Positions 25,653-34,410 are shown, counted from the stretch's first letter. The stretch: DNA of 64,000 nt from Lachnospiraceae bacterium (GCA_017548765.1 JAFYZH010000021.1:1-64000), one strand, 5' to 3'. Notes: generated by a model not told the origin, from the letters alone. A program made the numbers and translations.

Positions 25653-27029
25653 ATGGAAGCACTTTTGTTTTTGGTAGCAGCGGCTGCGGCGGGCCTTGCG
25701 GTCCTTCGGTTTCGGGAGTCGATACGGGACATCTTTCAGACGAAACTTGCGCCGACCCGAAAAGAACAGTACTCGCTCGCATTTCCCAGGGAGCGCGCCG
25801 CAGATGCTTTCTGGAAGATCAAAAGGGAGCAGCTCATCGTAGTGGCTGTCGTCGTAGTGTGTGGGGTGCTTCTGGCTCTGCTGGCGCCCGAACAGGAAGA
25901 TGATACGATGGGCGAAAACGGAGCCATCACACGGCCGGAATTCTCCGAAGGAAACATGCGGGTGTACCTGCAGGTGAAGGGGGAGAGCGAGAGTGACGCC
26001 TTTGAGCGAGAGGTCGCCCTGTCGGTCGGAGAGAGACGGCCGGATGCGCAGGGGCTGGAGCAGCTCTTTGAGGAGGGGTTTGCTGAAGGGGAACGGCTGC
26101 TGTCGCAGGGCAATGCTTCCCTATCGCGGATCGAGCATAATCTGGATCTTCCGGAAGAGATCGGGGACTATTTGAAGGCGAACTGGAAGTCCGACGCGCC
26201 CGCGTATCTGAGCAGTTTCGGGCGTATATCCGAGGAGGTTCCGGAGGAGGGGGTTTCGGTCCACATGAAATTGACCCTGTCGTATCGGGACGAGGAGAGA
26301 GAACGCGTTTACGATCTGCGCGTTTATCCAAAGGCGGATGAGAGATCCTTTGCCGAGCGGTTGGAGAGTTATTTGCAGGAGGAGGCCGAAAAGGGCGACG
26401 CGGAGGCACATTTGCCGAGTGAGTTCGAAGGGTTTTCATTGGCCTATGAAAAGCAACAGGGAACCTCGGCCCGCGTCGGGATCCTGGTGCTGGCGATCTG
26501 TGCGGCTGCGCTTCTGTATGTTTCGAGGGGGAAGCAGTTGGAGCGGGCACTGGACGAAAGGAAGGAAAGCCTGGAGCGGGACTACCCCGAGATCGTGTCG
26601 AAATTGACGCTGTATTTCAGCGCAGGCATGACCATTCGCACAGCATGGGAGCGGATGGTCGGAGAATATGAAAACACACGGGAACAGACCGGGTGTATGC
26701 GTTATGGTTATGAGGAGATGAGGAGGACGCTCTCCGGTATGCAGACCGGTACCTTTGAAGGGGAGGCATACGGACAGTTCGGTCGGCGGTGCGGTAGTTA
26801 CGGTTACTTAAAACTGGGTACTCTTTTGGAGGAAAATGTGCGCACGGGACTGGCAGATCTGCCGAAACTTCTGGAAACGGAAGTGAATGCCGCCCGGGAT
26901 ATGCGGCTTCTGCAGGCAAAACAGCTGGGTGAAAAAGCGAAGACAAAGCTCTTGCTGCCCATGCTGTTGCTACTGGTGATCGTCATGGTCATCGTGATGG
27001 TTCCGGCTTATCTGAGCACCGGAATATGA
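25653..27029 (+). CDS. tadC: TadC-like platform protein with a large extracytoplasmic insertion
   Basis: A 458-residue protein. The C-terminal 160 residues are T2SS-F/TadC-like (EIVSKLTLYFSAGMTIRTAW, LKLGTLLEENVRTGL, and a final membrane helix 434-452). Ahead of this lie a hydrophobic start (1-18), a membrane segment (61-78), then about 195 residues of acidic extracytoplasmic sequence (79-274) and a second membrane segment (275-290). Usual TadC proteins are about 300 residues and lack such a domain. I do not recognise the inserted domain; it has a strand-helix pattern (VYLQVKGESESDAFEREVALSV). The start at 25653 has a GGGAGGG site and is preferred to the frame opening at 25587. The stop overlaps a possible upstream pilin start. 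Confidence 0.82.
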   Translation: MEALLFLVAAAAAGLAVLRFRESIRDIFQTKLAPTRKEQYSLAFPRERAADAFWKIKREQLIVVAVVVVCGVLLALLAPEQEDDTMGENGAITRPEFSEGNMRVYLQVKGESESDAFEREVALSVGERRPDAQGLEQLFEEGFAEGERLLSQGNASLSRIEHNLDLPEEIGDYLKANWKSDAPAYLSSFGRISEEVPEEGVSVHMKLTLSYRDEERERVYDLRVYPKADERSFAERLESYLQEEAEKGDAEAHLPSEFEGFSLAYEKQQGTSARVGILVLAICAAALLYVSRGKQLERALDERKESLERDYPEIVSKLTLYFSAGMTIRTAWERMVGEYENTREQTGCMRYGYEEMRRTLSGMQTGTFEGEAYGQFGRRCGSYGYLKLGTLLEENVRTGLADLPKLLETEVNAARDMRLLQAKQLGEKAKTKLLLPMLLLLVIVMVIVMVPAYLSTGI

Positions 27030-27067
27030 TAAAGACAGGCGGCGTAAGTCGCGGAAAGGAGCAGGGT

Positions 27068-27346
27068 ATGGAGGAAATGATGCGTTCTATGATGGAGGAG
27101 TGTATGGTAAGCGATCCGGAGGCGGAGTTTGAAGAAAAACTCCTGACTTTGGGGGAAGACGCGGATGAAGCGGAAAATGAGGAGGAGATCCCCGGCCTGG
27201 TGAATGATAACCGGGGGATCGGTGTGATCGAGATGGTATTGATCCTGGTCGTTCTGGTCGGCTTGGTGCTGATATTTAAGAACCAGTTGAACTCGATCAT
27301 CAGCGATGTGTTTGATAAGGTGAATTCGACGATCAACAGACTATAA
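27068..27346 (+). CDS. Flp1-like type IVb pilin
   Basis: A 92-residue pilin precursor. An acidic leader precedes NRGIGVIEMVLILVVLVGLVLIFKNQL: after Gly, a strongly hydrophobic helix with Glu at position +5 (the hallmark of type IV pilins), then a short amphipathic tail. It is probably the major subunit processed by the prepilin peptidase encoded at 30080. The start at 27068 has AAAGGAG upstream; an alternative ATG at 27026 would overlap the tadC stop as ATGA. The leader is longer than in classic Flp pilins, as in other Clostridia loci. Confidence 0.82.
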   Translation: MEEMMRSMMEECMVSDPEAEFEEKLLTLGEDADEAENEEEIPGLVNDNRGIGVIEMVLILVVLVGLVLIFKNQLNSIISDVFDKVNSTINRL

Positions 27347-27364
27347 GTAGGGGAGGAACTGTCT

Positions 27365-28993
27365 ATGCGTGCGACGAAGGGGCTCAGGGGAGTGATTACG
27401 GTCTATGTTTCACTGGTTTTCCTGTTGGTGATGAGCTTGTTGGCGGCTCTTTTGGAAACCGCACGCGTGTATGGCCTTCGGGTGCGCCTGCAGATGGCGT
27501 CGCGCGGGGGCCTGGACAGCCTGTTTTCGATGTATTCCAAGCCCTTATTCGAGAACTTCGGGATCCTGATGCTGGATGAAAGCTTCGGTTACGACCAGCC
27601 TGTGGCGGATGCGTTTACGAATATCATCCGCGAGAATATGAAATACGATCTGGAGCAGAATAAGGGGATGATCCTGGGGCGGACGTTTCAGTTGTTCGAT
27701 CTGAAGTTCGAAGATCTGGTGATCGCAAAAACGATCCGCGCAGTCGACGACGGTGGCGTGTATTTTGCGCAGAGCGCGATCGACATGATGAAATACCGTG
27801 TCCCGGCGAGTGCATTTACTTCTTTTACGTCGCTCCTCGGAATGTATGAGAATGCGGAAGCTGCGAAACAATCGATCGAGGAAGGGGGCGGCGCCGTCGA
27901 GAGCGAAGACTGGAATACATACGTGACCACGGCCGCGCCGGAGACATTGCCCGCGACGGAAAGCGCACCGGCGGCTTCGGAAACAGGAACGGAGGGAAGT
28001 ATTGCCGATCCCGGAAGCGCCGAGACCGAAGTTCCCGCAACGACTGAGGAAGCTACTACGATCGACTACAACGCAGAGGCGGATGAGGCAGTCGATAAAA
28101 GCATCATCGGCGTGGTAAAGGACTTCCTGAAGGGTAATGTCCTGAAGATCTATGGTCTGAAGGAAGCCGAGATATCCAAGGGGAAGCGGAACATCAAAGA
28201 GGCGGTTTCGAAAAAACATAGCAAGGATAAGGTCTCGGAGATCTCCGAGGGTGTGATGAGCGAGGCAGTGACGGACTTCCTGTTCGGCGAATATGTCATG
28301 GAATATTTGCTGGATTTTCAGGAGCAGAAGGACAAAGAAAAGAAAAACGAGGGGCAGCTTCGATACGAGGTGGAGTACGTTCTCATCGGGAAGGATAACG
28401 ATAAAGACAACCTGCTCGGGGTGCTCAACCGGATCTACGGGACGCGCGTGGCATTTAATTCATTTGCCGTACTGACGAACCCGCAGTGTCAAAAGGAGGC
28501 GGCAGCGACAGCTTCCGCGGTCATCGGCTGGACGGGGATCGTTCCGCTGGTGCTGGGCGTGCAATGGTTGCTTCTGGAGACGATGGCGCTCGCGGAGAGT
28601 GTCCTTGACATGCGGGCGCTCGTGGACGGGAAGAAGATACCCCTATTCAAGTCGCCGGCACAGTGGAGTGTCAGACTGTCGAACGGGGTACAACTGCTGA
28701 CTTCCGGCGCGCAGAGTAAAGAGATGGCCGGAGGCTTCGATTACCAGACCTATGAGAGGGTCCTGCTCTTTTTCGAAAAGAATAAAAGCAAATATCTGCA
28801 GACCATGGACATCATCGAATGGGATATGCAGAAGAGCGACCCGGGCTTTCATATGGATGATTGTGTTTATGCAGTCGAGATCGAAGCGCAGGCTTCGGCA
28901 GGGCGACTGTTTTCCAAAATGATCGTTTTGGTACCGACGCTTTTTTTACCGCATAGTTACTCCTTCATGCAGAAGGATGCACGTAGTTATTGA
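27365..28993 (+). CDS. DUF5702 protein of the Tad locus
   Basis: A 542-residue protein with one N-terminal membrane segment right after a TadE/TadG-like start (GVITVYVSLVFLLVMSLLAALLETARVYGLRV). A large outer domain contains a Thr/Ala/Glu/Pro linker (about 190-235), and a hydrophobic patch (VIGWTGIVPLVLGVQWLLLE) lies near residue 400. DUF5702 proteins are found almost only in Tad loci of Firmicutes and are thought to be pseudopilin-like or pilus-associated; their precise role is unknown. It lies between the pilin and the first TadE-like gene with 18- and 22-base gaps, so it is in the operon. Confidence 0.85.
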   Translation: MRATKGLRGVITVYVSLVFLLVMSLLAALLETARVYGLRVRLQMASRGGLDSLFSMYSKPLFENFGILMLDESFGYDQPVADAFTNIIRENMKYDLEQNKGMILGRTFQLFDLKFEDLVIAKTIRAVDDGGVYFAQSAIDMMKYRVPASAFTSFTSLLGMYENAEAAKQSIEEGGGAVESEDWNTYVTTAAPETLPATESAPAASETGTEGSIADPGSAETEVPATTEEATTIDYNAEADEAVDKSIIGVVKDFLKGNVLKIYGLKEAEISKGKRNIKEAVSKKHSKDKVSEISEGVMSEAVTDFLFGEYVMEYLLDFQEQKDKEKKNEGQLRYEVEYVLIGKDNDKDNLLGVLNRIYGTRVAFNSFAVLTNPQCQKEAAATASAVIGWTGIVPLVLGVQWLLLETMALAESVLDMRALVDGKKIPLFKSPAQWSVRLSNGVQLLTSGAQSKEMAGGFDYQTYERVLLFFEKNKSKYLQTMDIIEWDMQKSDPGFHMDDCVYAVEIEAQASAGRLFSKMIVLVPTLFLPHSYSFMQKDARSY

Positions 28994-29015
28994 CAGAGAC
29001 AGGGGGTGATATCCG

Positions 29016-30077
29016 ATGACCTTTCCGAAAACCGTATGCAAAGCCTCTGAAACAGGTGAATACAGAATGGTTCCGTTCAGCGACAGACCGCTCTCAAACA
29101 TAAGAACAACTACATCTCATTCGGAAAGGGCATCTGATATCACCCTCGGTCGGCAGGTGCGGCGCGGGGCAGGTGTAAAGGGCAGTCTCACGATCGAGGC
29201 AGCCCTGGTGCTCCCGGTCGTGGTATTTGTCCTTTTGGGGTTCAGTTATTTCTTTCGCGTCATGGCTATTCAGACGCGGATCGCGGAAACTTTGAACCGT
29301 GTCGTTGAGGAGATCACCGCTTGCGCCGATCTCGGAGAGAAGATGCCCGGGATATTTTCGACGGAACAGGACGGGACCATCCTGACCCGGTCGGAGGAAG
29401 ATGCGCAGCAGGATATCCTGTCGAATTTCAATGTCTCGGTGAGCGCGGTAGCGCGACACGGGCTGGAGATAGGCCTGCTGAATGTTTTATTCGACCGATA
29501 TCTGTCGAAAGAATATCTAGATGAATCGCCCATCGTGGGTGGGGCACGAGGCTTATCCTTCAACGGAACCTTGCTGACTCCGGATACGGAGTATCTCGAT
29601 GCGCATGTCAGCTATACCGTGCATCTCTGGGGACTGCCCCCGGGACTGAATGAGATCGATCTGTCACAACGGTGCCGCAGACGATATTGGCGTGGATATG
29701 ACACGTCGAAAAATGAGGGACAACAGGACGGAGAGACCGTTTATGTCACGGAGTACGGCCGCGTATACCATACATTCCGCGACTGTTCGAACCTGAACCG
29801 AAACATAAAGACGGTAGCAGCTGCACATGTTTCCGAAGAACGGAATGAATATGGCGGGAAATACAAAGCTTGTGAGTTTTGTATACGAAACCAGGATGAC
29901 GTATATTACTACATCACGACCGACGGTGACCGATATCACTCCCGCACGGATTGCGGTGCATTGATCCGGTACATCCACACGGTAGAGATTTCCGAAGTCG
30001 GAACGAAACCGCTGTGCTCGGTATGTGCGGCGCGTGAGGAAGAGAAAAAGAGAGCGGCAATACCGGGAGGAGGTTAA
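29016..30077 (+). CDS. TadE-like pseudopilin with two C-terminal Cys/His modules
   Basis: A 353-residue protein. About 55 charged residues precede GSLTIEAALVLPVVVFVLLGFSYFF, a TadE-like helix with Glu at +5 after a Gly. The middle domain (100-220) is strand-rich. The C-terminus has two tandem modules, 242-289 and 297-337, each with YH-x4-DC, then a Leu, an Ile-x-TV and C-x2-C (H252, C257, C286, C289; H308, C313, C334, C337). Such modules occur at the ends of other Firmicutes extracellular proteins and look metal-binding or disulfide-bonded. It is probably a minor pilin or tip component. It ends two bases before the prepilin peptidase start. Confidence 0.8.
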   Translation: MTFPKTVCKASETGEYRMVPFSDRPLSNIRTTTSHSERASDITLGRQVRRGAGVKGSLTIEAALVLPVVVFVLLGFSYFFRVMAIQTRIAETLNRVVEEITACADLGEKMPGIFSTEQDGTILTRSEEDAQQDILSNFNVSVSAVARHGLEIGLLNVLFDRYLSKEYLDESPIVGGARGLSFNGTLLTPDTEYLDAHVSYTVHLWGLPPGLNEIDLSQRCRRRYWRGYDTSKNEGQQDGETVYVTEYGRVYHTFRDCSNLNRNIKTVAAAHVSEERNEYGGKYKACEFCIRNQDDVYYYITTDGDRYHSRTDCGALIRYIHTVEISEVGTKPLCSVCAAREEEKKRAAIPGGG

Positions 30078-30079
30078 GA

Positions 30080-30508
30080 ATGCGAGCCATTTATTCGGTC
30101 GGAATGTTTTTGATGCTTCTGATCGGGAGCATCGAGGATCTGAAGGATCGGCGGATCAACCCGTATTGGCTACTTCTTCATGCCTGCTTCGCCGTAGGGG
30201 CGAGGTTCGTATTCGGGGAGATAATGCCGGGTCTGGCAGGTGTTAGCATCGGCATTATACTGATCGGCGCCGCTTTTGTATCGCGTCAAAAGGTCGGATA
30301 TGGAGACGGCCTGGTGTTTGTGGTATGTGGGCTGTATCTCGGCTTTTGGGAGAATTTCAGCCTGTTGTTCCTTTCGCTGTTGCTATGCGCTTTGGGTGGA
30401 TTGTTCCTGATGGCGATCGGTAAGGTTCGAAAAGGGCAGGCGCTGCCGTTTATTCCGTTCGTACTGGGAGCATTTTCCTTCGCGATGGTTTTTGAGATCG
30501 CCGGATAG
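30080..30508 (+). CDS. tadV: Prepilin peptidase (TadV/CpaA type)
   Basis: A 142-residue membrane peptidase with the two catalytic aspartates of the family: Asp20 in SIEDLKDRRI and Asp76 in GYGDG. It has five to six hydrophobic segments and no N-terminal methylase domain, as in TadV/CpaA. It should cleave the Flp1-like pilin and TadE-like leaders at the Gly before the hydrophobic helix. GGAGGAGG precedes the ATG. Confidence 0.9.
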   Translation: MRAIYSVGMFLMLLIGSIEDLKDRRINPYWLLLHACFAVGARFVFGEIMPGLAGVSIGIILIGAAFVSRQKVGYGDGLVFVVCGLYLGFWENFSLLFLSLLLCALGGLFLMAIGKVRKGQALPFIPFVLGAFSFAMVFEIAG

Positions 30509-30524
30509 AAGCAAAGGAGGGGCT

Positions 30525-31070
30525 ATGGAAGGTGTGGACCATGAAAAAACGGGACGGGCTTTTTGGAGAGGAGCCATGGTTGTGGAAGCGTCCTATTTAT
30601 TTCTTTTGATTTTCCTGGTGTTTGCGGTCATCGTATGTGAGGGCGCATACTTGCACGACTGCTACATCCTGTATGCAAAGGCGCAGAAATGCGCGGTGGA
30701 TGTGACGAAAGAGGTCGTGAGTGATGTCGTGGACGGGAAGATCGATCTGTCTGCCTGGAAGGACAGAGGACTACTCTGGCAGGTGACCGACGGGCACACA
30801 GATCAGGAGACGAAAGCGAAGAAAATCCTAATGGATCAGGCGAATGAAGGGCTTCTGTTTTCTCAAAAGATCGATGCAGAAGTGGCAGTCCGTTCTTATG
30901 AGGTGGAAGTGAAATATCATTTGAAATATTCCATGCCGCTCATGAACGTGTTTTATCATTTTCACCTGACTCCGCCGAGGGAAACTACGATCACGGCAGT
31001 CGCAGGCTATGTAGAGCAGGAGGAGTTTTTGCGGTTGCTCCACAGCCTGTTCATGAAGAAGAAAGCGTAA
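30525..31070 (+). CDS. TadE-like pseudopilin
   Basis: A 181-residue protein with a short charged leader, then RGAMVVEASYLFLLIFLVFAVIVCEGAYL: Gly followed by a hydrophobic helix with Glu at +5, as in TadE. The rest is a 130-residue outer domain with two Cys in the first third. The start at 30525 is preceded by AAAGGAGG. It is probably a minor pilin processed by the adjacent prepilin peptidase. It follows that gene by 16 bases and precedes the FHA gene by 24. Confidence 0.8.
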   Translation: MEGVDHEKTGRAFWRGAMVVEASYLFLLIFLVFAVIVCEGAYLHDCYILYAKAQKCAVDVTKEVVSDVVDGKIDLSAWKDRGLLWQVTDGHTDQETKAKKILMDQANEGLLFSQKIDAEVAVRSYEVEVKYHLKYSMPLMNVFYHFHLTPPRETTITAVAGYVEQEEFLRLLHSLFMKKKA

Positions 31071-31094
31071 GCGTCGTCGTACGGGAGGATAGTT

Positions 31095-32606
31095 ATGAAG
31101 GTTGAATATGGGCGGAGCAACTACTCCGGGACCACGTATATGATGTTAGTGCAAAAGGATCGGCGAGATGTCGATTACCAATGCAGAATGGTGATCGATA
31201 ACGTTCTGGCCCCTTTTGTCCCGATGACGATGCAGATGCGCGACTGTGATGTGGTCCTGTGTTTGGACATTTCGTCCAGGCAGCCGTTGTCGCGGCTCTA
31301 CGAGCGCCGCACCATGGATGTCTGGCAGATCCGTCGGCTGTTGGAAGGGATCGCGGAGGCCTGTGAGGTGGCGGAGCAGTATCTGATGGATGTGGACCGG
31401 ATCCTGCTGGCTCCGGAATACATCTTCGTTGAGCCGGAGCAGAACCGCTGCCGTTTTGCGTTTGGATTTGAAAAGGAGACTACATTTTCCGAGGAGTTAT
31501 CCGGCCTGCTTTGCTACCTGCTGGACCACATTTCCCGTGACGACTACGAGTGCGTCGGGCTGGCATACAACCTCTATCAGGAGAGCCGGAAGGAGACCTG
31601 CGGGATCCGCGATCTCTTGGCTATCGCGATGAAAGACAAGCCGGACAATGTTTCCCCGACGCCGGAGGCAAAGTACGTGTCCCCTGAAACGACGAAGCCC
31701 ATCGAAGTCTTCGATATGGATTCTCGCGATGTGTACCGGACCGCCGGAGAACCCGTGACGGAGCAGGGCATGGGTGTACGGGAGACTGCCGGTAAGGAAC
31801 ATCGAATCTTTGGCTTCCTACCCCCTCCGAGAGAAAAGCACGAGACGACCGGAACCACTCGCTCCAAGATCGGCAGAAAGATAACAGAGCACATCCCGCC
31901 GAGGATCTTACTACATATCCGGATGTTTCTGTATTCTGTTGCAGGAGCCATATTGCTGATCGGGATCTATCTGTCGACCGCAAAGGAACGGAGCGGGCGG
32001 GAGAAGATGATCTCGGCCGGAGGGATCGCCCTGGTCTGCCTGGCGGTTGGCCAGGTGGCCGCAATGTACCTTCATAAGAAGAATGGAACGAATGAGGTAA
32101 GGGCGCGGGGATCCAAGGAGTATACCGAGACGGGGATCCTGAACTTCGAGGAGAACTACCCTTCCGAGGGGGACTTCTATCCGGGCGAGATGGAGAATGA
32201 TCGGACTTCGACGCGGAGTGCTCACCCGATCAACGCAAAATGGACGGAGATCCCGACAGATTTTAAGACGGAACGGTTGTTCTCCCGAGGCTCGGGTAGG
32301 GATAAGGGGTGCCTGCGAAGCCGCGTGCCCGAACGCACGTCCGACATCATCCCCGATCATTTCCCATACATTATCGGTAAGCTGGAGGGGGCGACGGATC
32401 ATTGCCCGAAGAGTCCTCTGATCAGTCGGTTGCATGCAAGACTCGAACAGCGGTCGGACGGAGTCTATATCATCGACTTGAACAGTACAAACGGAACGTT
32501 CATTAACGGAAACCGCCTGCTTCCATCACAGGAAGTCAAACTCGCCCCCGGAGATGAGATCGCACTGGCGGATCTGCACTTTTTGTATGAAACCGCACCA
32601 TATTAA
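31095..32606 (+). CDS. DUF6382-FHA membrane protein of the Tad locus
   Basis: A 503-residue protein. The N-domain (1-190; MVIDNVLAPFVPMTMQMRDCD, WQIRRLLEGIAEACEVAEQYL) matches DUF6382, found before FHA domains in Clostridia Tad loci. There are two membrane segments near 275-320 (ILLHIRMFLYSVAGAILLIGIYL, ISAGGIALVCLAVGQVAAMYL). The C-terminal FHA domain (about 415-503) has SRLHARLE and NSTNGTFINGNRL, the phosphothreonine-binding core; the first strand reads YIIGKLEG where most FHA domains have GR. It probably links pilus assembly to Ser/Thr phosphorylation, but no kinase gene is in this locus. It is the last gene of the operon. Confidence 0.83.
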   Translation: MKVEYGRSNYSGTTYMMLVQKDRRDVDYQCRMVIDNVLAPFVPMTMQMRDCDVVLCLDISSRQPLSRLYERRTMDVWQIRRLLEGIAEACEVAEQYLMDVDRILLAPEYIFVEPEQNRCRFAFGFEKETTFSEELSGLLCYLLDHISRDDYECVGLAYNLYQESRKETCGIRDLLAIAMKDKPDNVSPTPEAKYVSPETTKPIEVFDMDSRDVYRTAGEPVTEQGMGVRETAGKEHRIFGFLPPPREKHETTGTTRSKIGRKITEHIPPRILLHIRMFLYSVAGAILLIGIYLSTAKERSGREKMISAGGIALVCLAVGQVAAMYLHKKNGTNEVRARGSKEYTETGILNFEENYPSEGDFYPGEMENDRTSTRSAHPINAKWTEIPTDFKTERLFSRGSGRDKGCLRSRVPERTSDIIPDHFPYIIGKLEGATDHCPKSPLISRLHARLEQRSDGVYIIDLNSTNGTFINGNRLLPSQEVKLAPGDEIALADLHFLYETAPY

Positions 32607-32680
32607 TATGAATTTGAGGACAAAAAATGAAAAAGCATAGCCGGACAGATTTGTATGTGTTATACTAAAGGAGAATAAGA

Positions 32681-32968
32681 ATGCAATTCATTTGGGATGA
32701 AAAGAAAGAAAAGATCAATACCATCAAACATGGAATGACCTTTTCAATGGCGGCACAGGTGTTTTTTGATGCATATCGTGTAGAATTATATGATGAAGCG
32801 CATTCTGTTTTTGAAGATAGATATATTTCGATAGGTTTTGTAAAAGAAGTTACGTGCTTTGTTACTGTGGTGTATACAGAGAGAGGAGATTCAATCCGAA
32901 TTATCTCTGCAAGAAAATCGACAGATGAAGAAAGGGGATGGTATTATGGACATTTGTGTGGATATTGA
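32681..32968 (+). CDS. brnT: BrnT-family toxin
   Basis: A 95-residue BrnT-type ribonuclease toxin (RelE-like fold): FIWDEKKEKINTIKHGMTF at the start (family pattern F-W-D-x-K-x3-N-x2-KHG), FEDRYISIGF, and RIISARKSTDEERGWYYGH at the end. BrnT cleaves RNA and is neutralised by a partner encoded just downstream, as here. The gene is clearly more AT-rich than its surroundings and stands alone between the tad operon and a rhomboid gene, which suggests acquisition by transfer. A TATACT -10 and AAAGGAG precede it. Confidence 0.88.
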   Translation: MQFIWDEKKEKINTIKHGMTFSMAAQVFFDAYRVELYDEAHSVFEDRYISIGFVKEVTCFVTVVYTERGDSIRIISARKSTDEERGWYYGHLCGY

Positions 32969-33131
32969 TTCTAGTACACCGTTGACAGAAGAGCAGATCA
33001 AAATGTTTGAGGCACTGAAAACGCGTCCGGTAGTACCGGATGAGGATTGCCCCGCTTTGACCCTTGAGCAGTTAAAACAAATGAAAAGAGCTTCAGAATT
33101 TCCCCATGGAAACAGAAGGAAGCAAATGTAA
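32946..33131 (+). CDS. Short antitoxin partner of BrnT
   Basis: A 61-residue acidic protein overlapping the toxin end by 23 bases, with its own AAAGGGG site. The pattern PLTEEQIKMFEALKTRPVVP, then EDCPALTLEQLKQMKR, is that of small antitoxins paired with BrnT-like toxins. It ends soon after, without the C-terminal ribbon-helix-helix DNA-binding domain of classic BrnA (about 90 residues). It may neutralise without autoregulating, or be a truncated form. Confidence 0.7.
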   Translation: MDICVDIDSSTPLTEEQIKMFEALKTRPVVPDEDCPALTLEQLKQMKRASEFPHGNRRKQM

Positions 33132-33134
33132 AAG

Positions 33135-33163
33135 AACGCCTTTCCGTGATCGGAGAGGCGTTT
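33135..33163 (+). terminator. Hairpin after the toxin-antitoxin pair
   Basis: A 12-bp stem (AACGCCTTTCCG with CGGAGAGGCGTT, one G-T pair) around TGAT is followed by TTGATCT. It lies right after the antitoxin stop. The T-run is weak. Confidence 0.6.
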
Positions 33164-33186
33164 GATCTATCCCCCCTCGGGCAGTC

Positions 33187-33215
33187 TTGCAAATTGCCCG
33201 AAAAACGGGTATACT
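33187..33215 (+). promoter_or_regulatory. Promoter of the rhomboid gene
   Basis: TTGCAA (33187-33192), a 17-base spacer and TATACT (33210-33215) lie 38 bases before the start codon. The spacer contains half of a CGGGCA...TGCCCG dyad, so transcription could be regulated. Confidence 0.6.
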
Positions 33216-33252
33216 GGTTGTATCAGTTTTGAAGAAATGAAGGAAGAAGAAG

Positions 33253-34326
33253 TTGCTGATCAAGTTAGAAAATGCCCTGATCGAGGCGGGTTATCTGCGT
33301 GGAGAGGCCAATGAAGACCACACCGTGAGCGTGGTGTTTAAGCTGACGAAGCTGGGCCTGTTTTATATATGTTTGCTGGACGATACCGGATCGAATGTCG
33401 AGAAGCGGGAGGTGTTTACCCGGGACCGCTTAAAGGAGATGGGGGACCGTATCGCGGAGAAATATCCGCAGTATGTGCGGGATACGTTCGGGCTTCTGGT
33501 CGTGCTGACGGCGAATTCGTCGGAGAGCCGGATGAAGCTGGGAGAGGACGTGCCCTTCTGGATCGTGGACGTCCCGAAGAAAAACCTGATGATCTACGAC
33601 GATCAGCCGGGTGTTTTTTTGGATGCGCGGACCATCATCGAGAGCCGCCTGACAGCATCCCCGTGGAAGAACCTCTTCAAACAACTGAAGATACTGCTAT
33701 CTCCGGTCAATATCGGCCTGATCCTGGGATGCATCGGGGTATTTATCCTGCAAAAGATCCTTGCGGGAGGAGATGATATCGGTCAGCTCGAGCGGGTCGG
33801 GGCCATGCACTCCAAGACCTTCTTTGAAAACCATGAGTACTGGACAGCAGTCACGCATATCTTTCTGCACGGCAGTTTTCAGCACCTGTTCTTCAACATG
33901 GTCACGCAACTGTACGTCGGCAAGCCGCTCGAGGTCCTGCTCGGAAAGGTGCGGTTCGTACTTTTGTATCTGCTCAGCGGTATCGGTGCAGGCATGATCA
34001 GCCTGGCTCTGTATATCCAAAACGGCGAGAATGTCTACAGCCTGGGAGCCTCCGGCGCCATCAGCGGCATGTGCGGCGCCCTGCTCTGCATCCTGTTCCT
34101 GAACCGAAAGCGCCTGAAGAAAGTGCCGTATCTACGGTATATTATCTTCCTCGGCATCGTCGTTACGAATGGTATCAACACGCCGGGCGTCAACTGGATG
34201 GCGCACGCATCGGGAGCTGTGCTGGGTATCATCCTCGCGCTTTTGCTGTACGGCATTCCCAAACTCAGGAAAATAAAAGCCGGAACGGATGAGACCGACG
34301 GACAGATCGGTGGCATGGGAGCATAA
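33253..34326 (+). CDS. Rhomboid-family intramembrane serine protease
   Basis: A 357-residue protein with a cytoplasmic N-domain (1-145) and six membrane helices. The catalytic Ser267 lies in LGASGAISG and His318 in NWMAHASG; the loop HGSFQHLFFN (206-215) is also conserved. It cleaves membrane-spanning substrates. The N-domain resembles that of YqgP/GluP-type Firmicutes rhomboids. The start is a TTG at 33253 with AAGGAAGAAG upstream; no better ATG is available before the conserved part. A monocistronic gene with its own promoter is likely. Confidence 0.9.
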   Translation: MLIKLENALIEAGYLRGEANEDHTVSVVFKLTKLGLFYICLLDDTGSNVEKREVFTRDRLKEMGDRIAEKYPQYVRDTFGLLVVLTANSSESRMKLGEDVPFWIVDVPKKNLMIYDDQPGVFLDARTIIESRLTASPWKNLFKQLKILLSPVNIGLILGCIGVFILQKILAGGDDIGQLERVGAMHSKTFFENHEYWTAVTHIFLHGSFQHLFFNMVTQLYVGKPLEVLLGKVRFVLLYLLSGIGAGMISLALYIQNGENVYSLGASGAISGMCGALLCILFLNRKRLKKVPYLRYIIFLGIVVTNGINTPGVNWMAHASGAVLGIILALLLYGIPKLRKIKAGTDETDGQIGGMGA

Positions 34327-34364
34327 GAAAACAGTGCGGGTTACACCGTTTCTGAAATAAAAAA

Positions 34365-34385
34365 GAGGTGCCGCGTCGGCATCTC
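34365..34385 (+). terminator. Hairpin between rhomboid and oxidoreductase genes
   Basis: GAGGTGCCG and CGGCATCTC pair (one G-T) around CGT, preceded by an A-run and followed by no T-run. It is a possible weak terminator or leader hairpin. Confidence 0.35.
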
Positions 34386-34410
34386 CACATAATGTAAAGG
34401 GGGAAAACAC

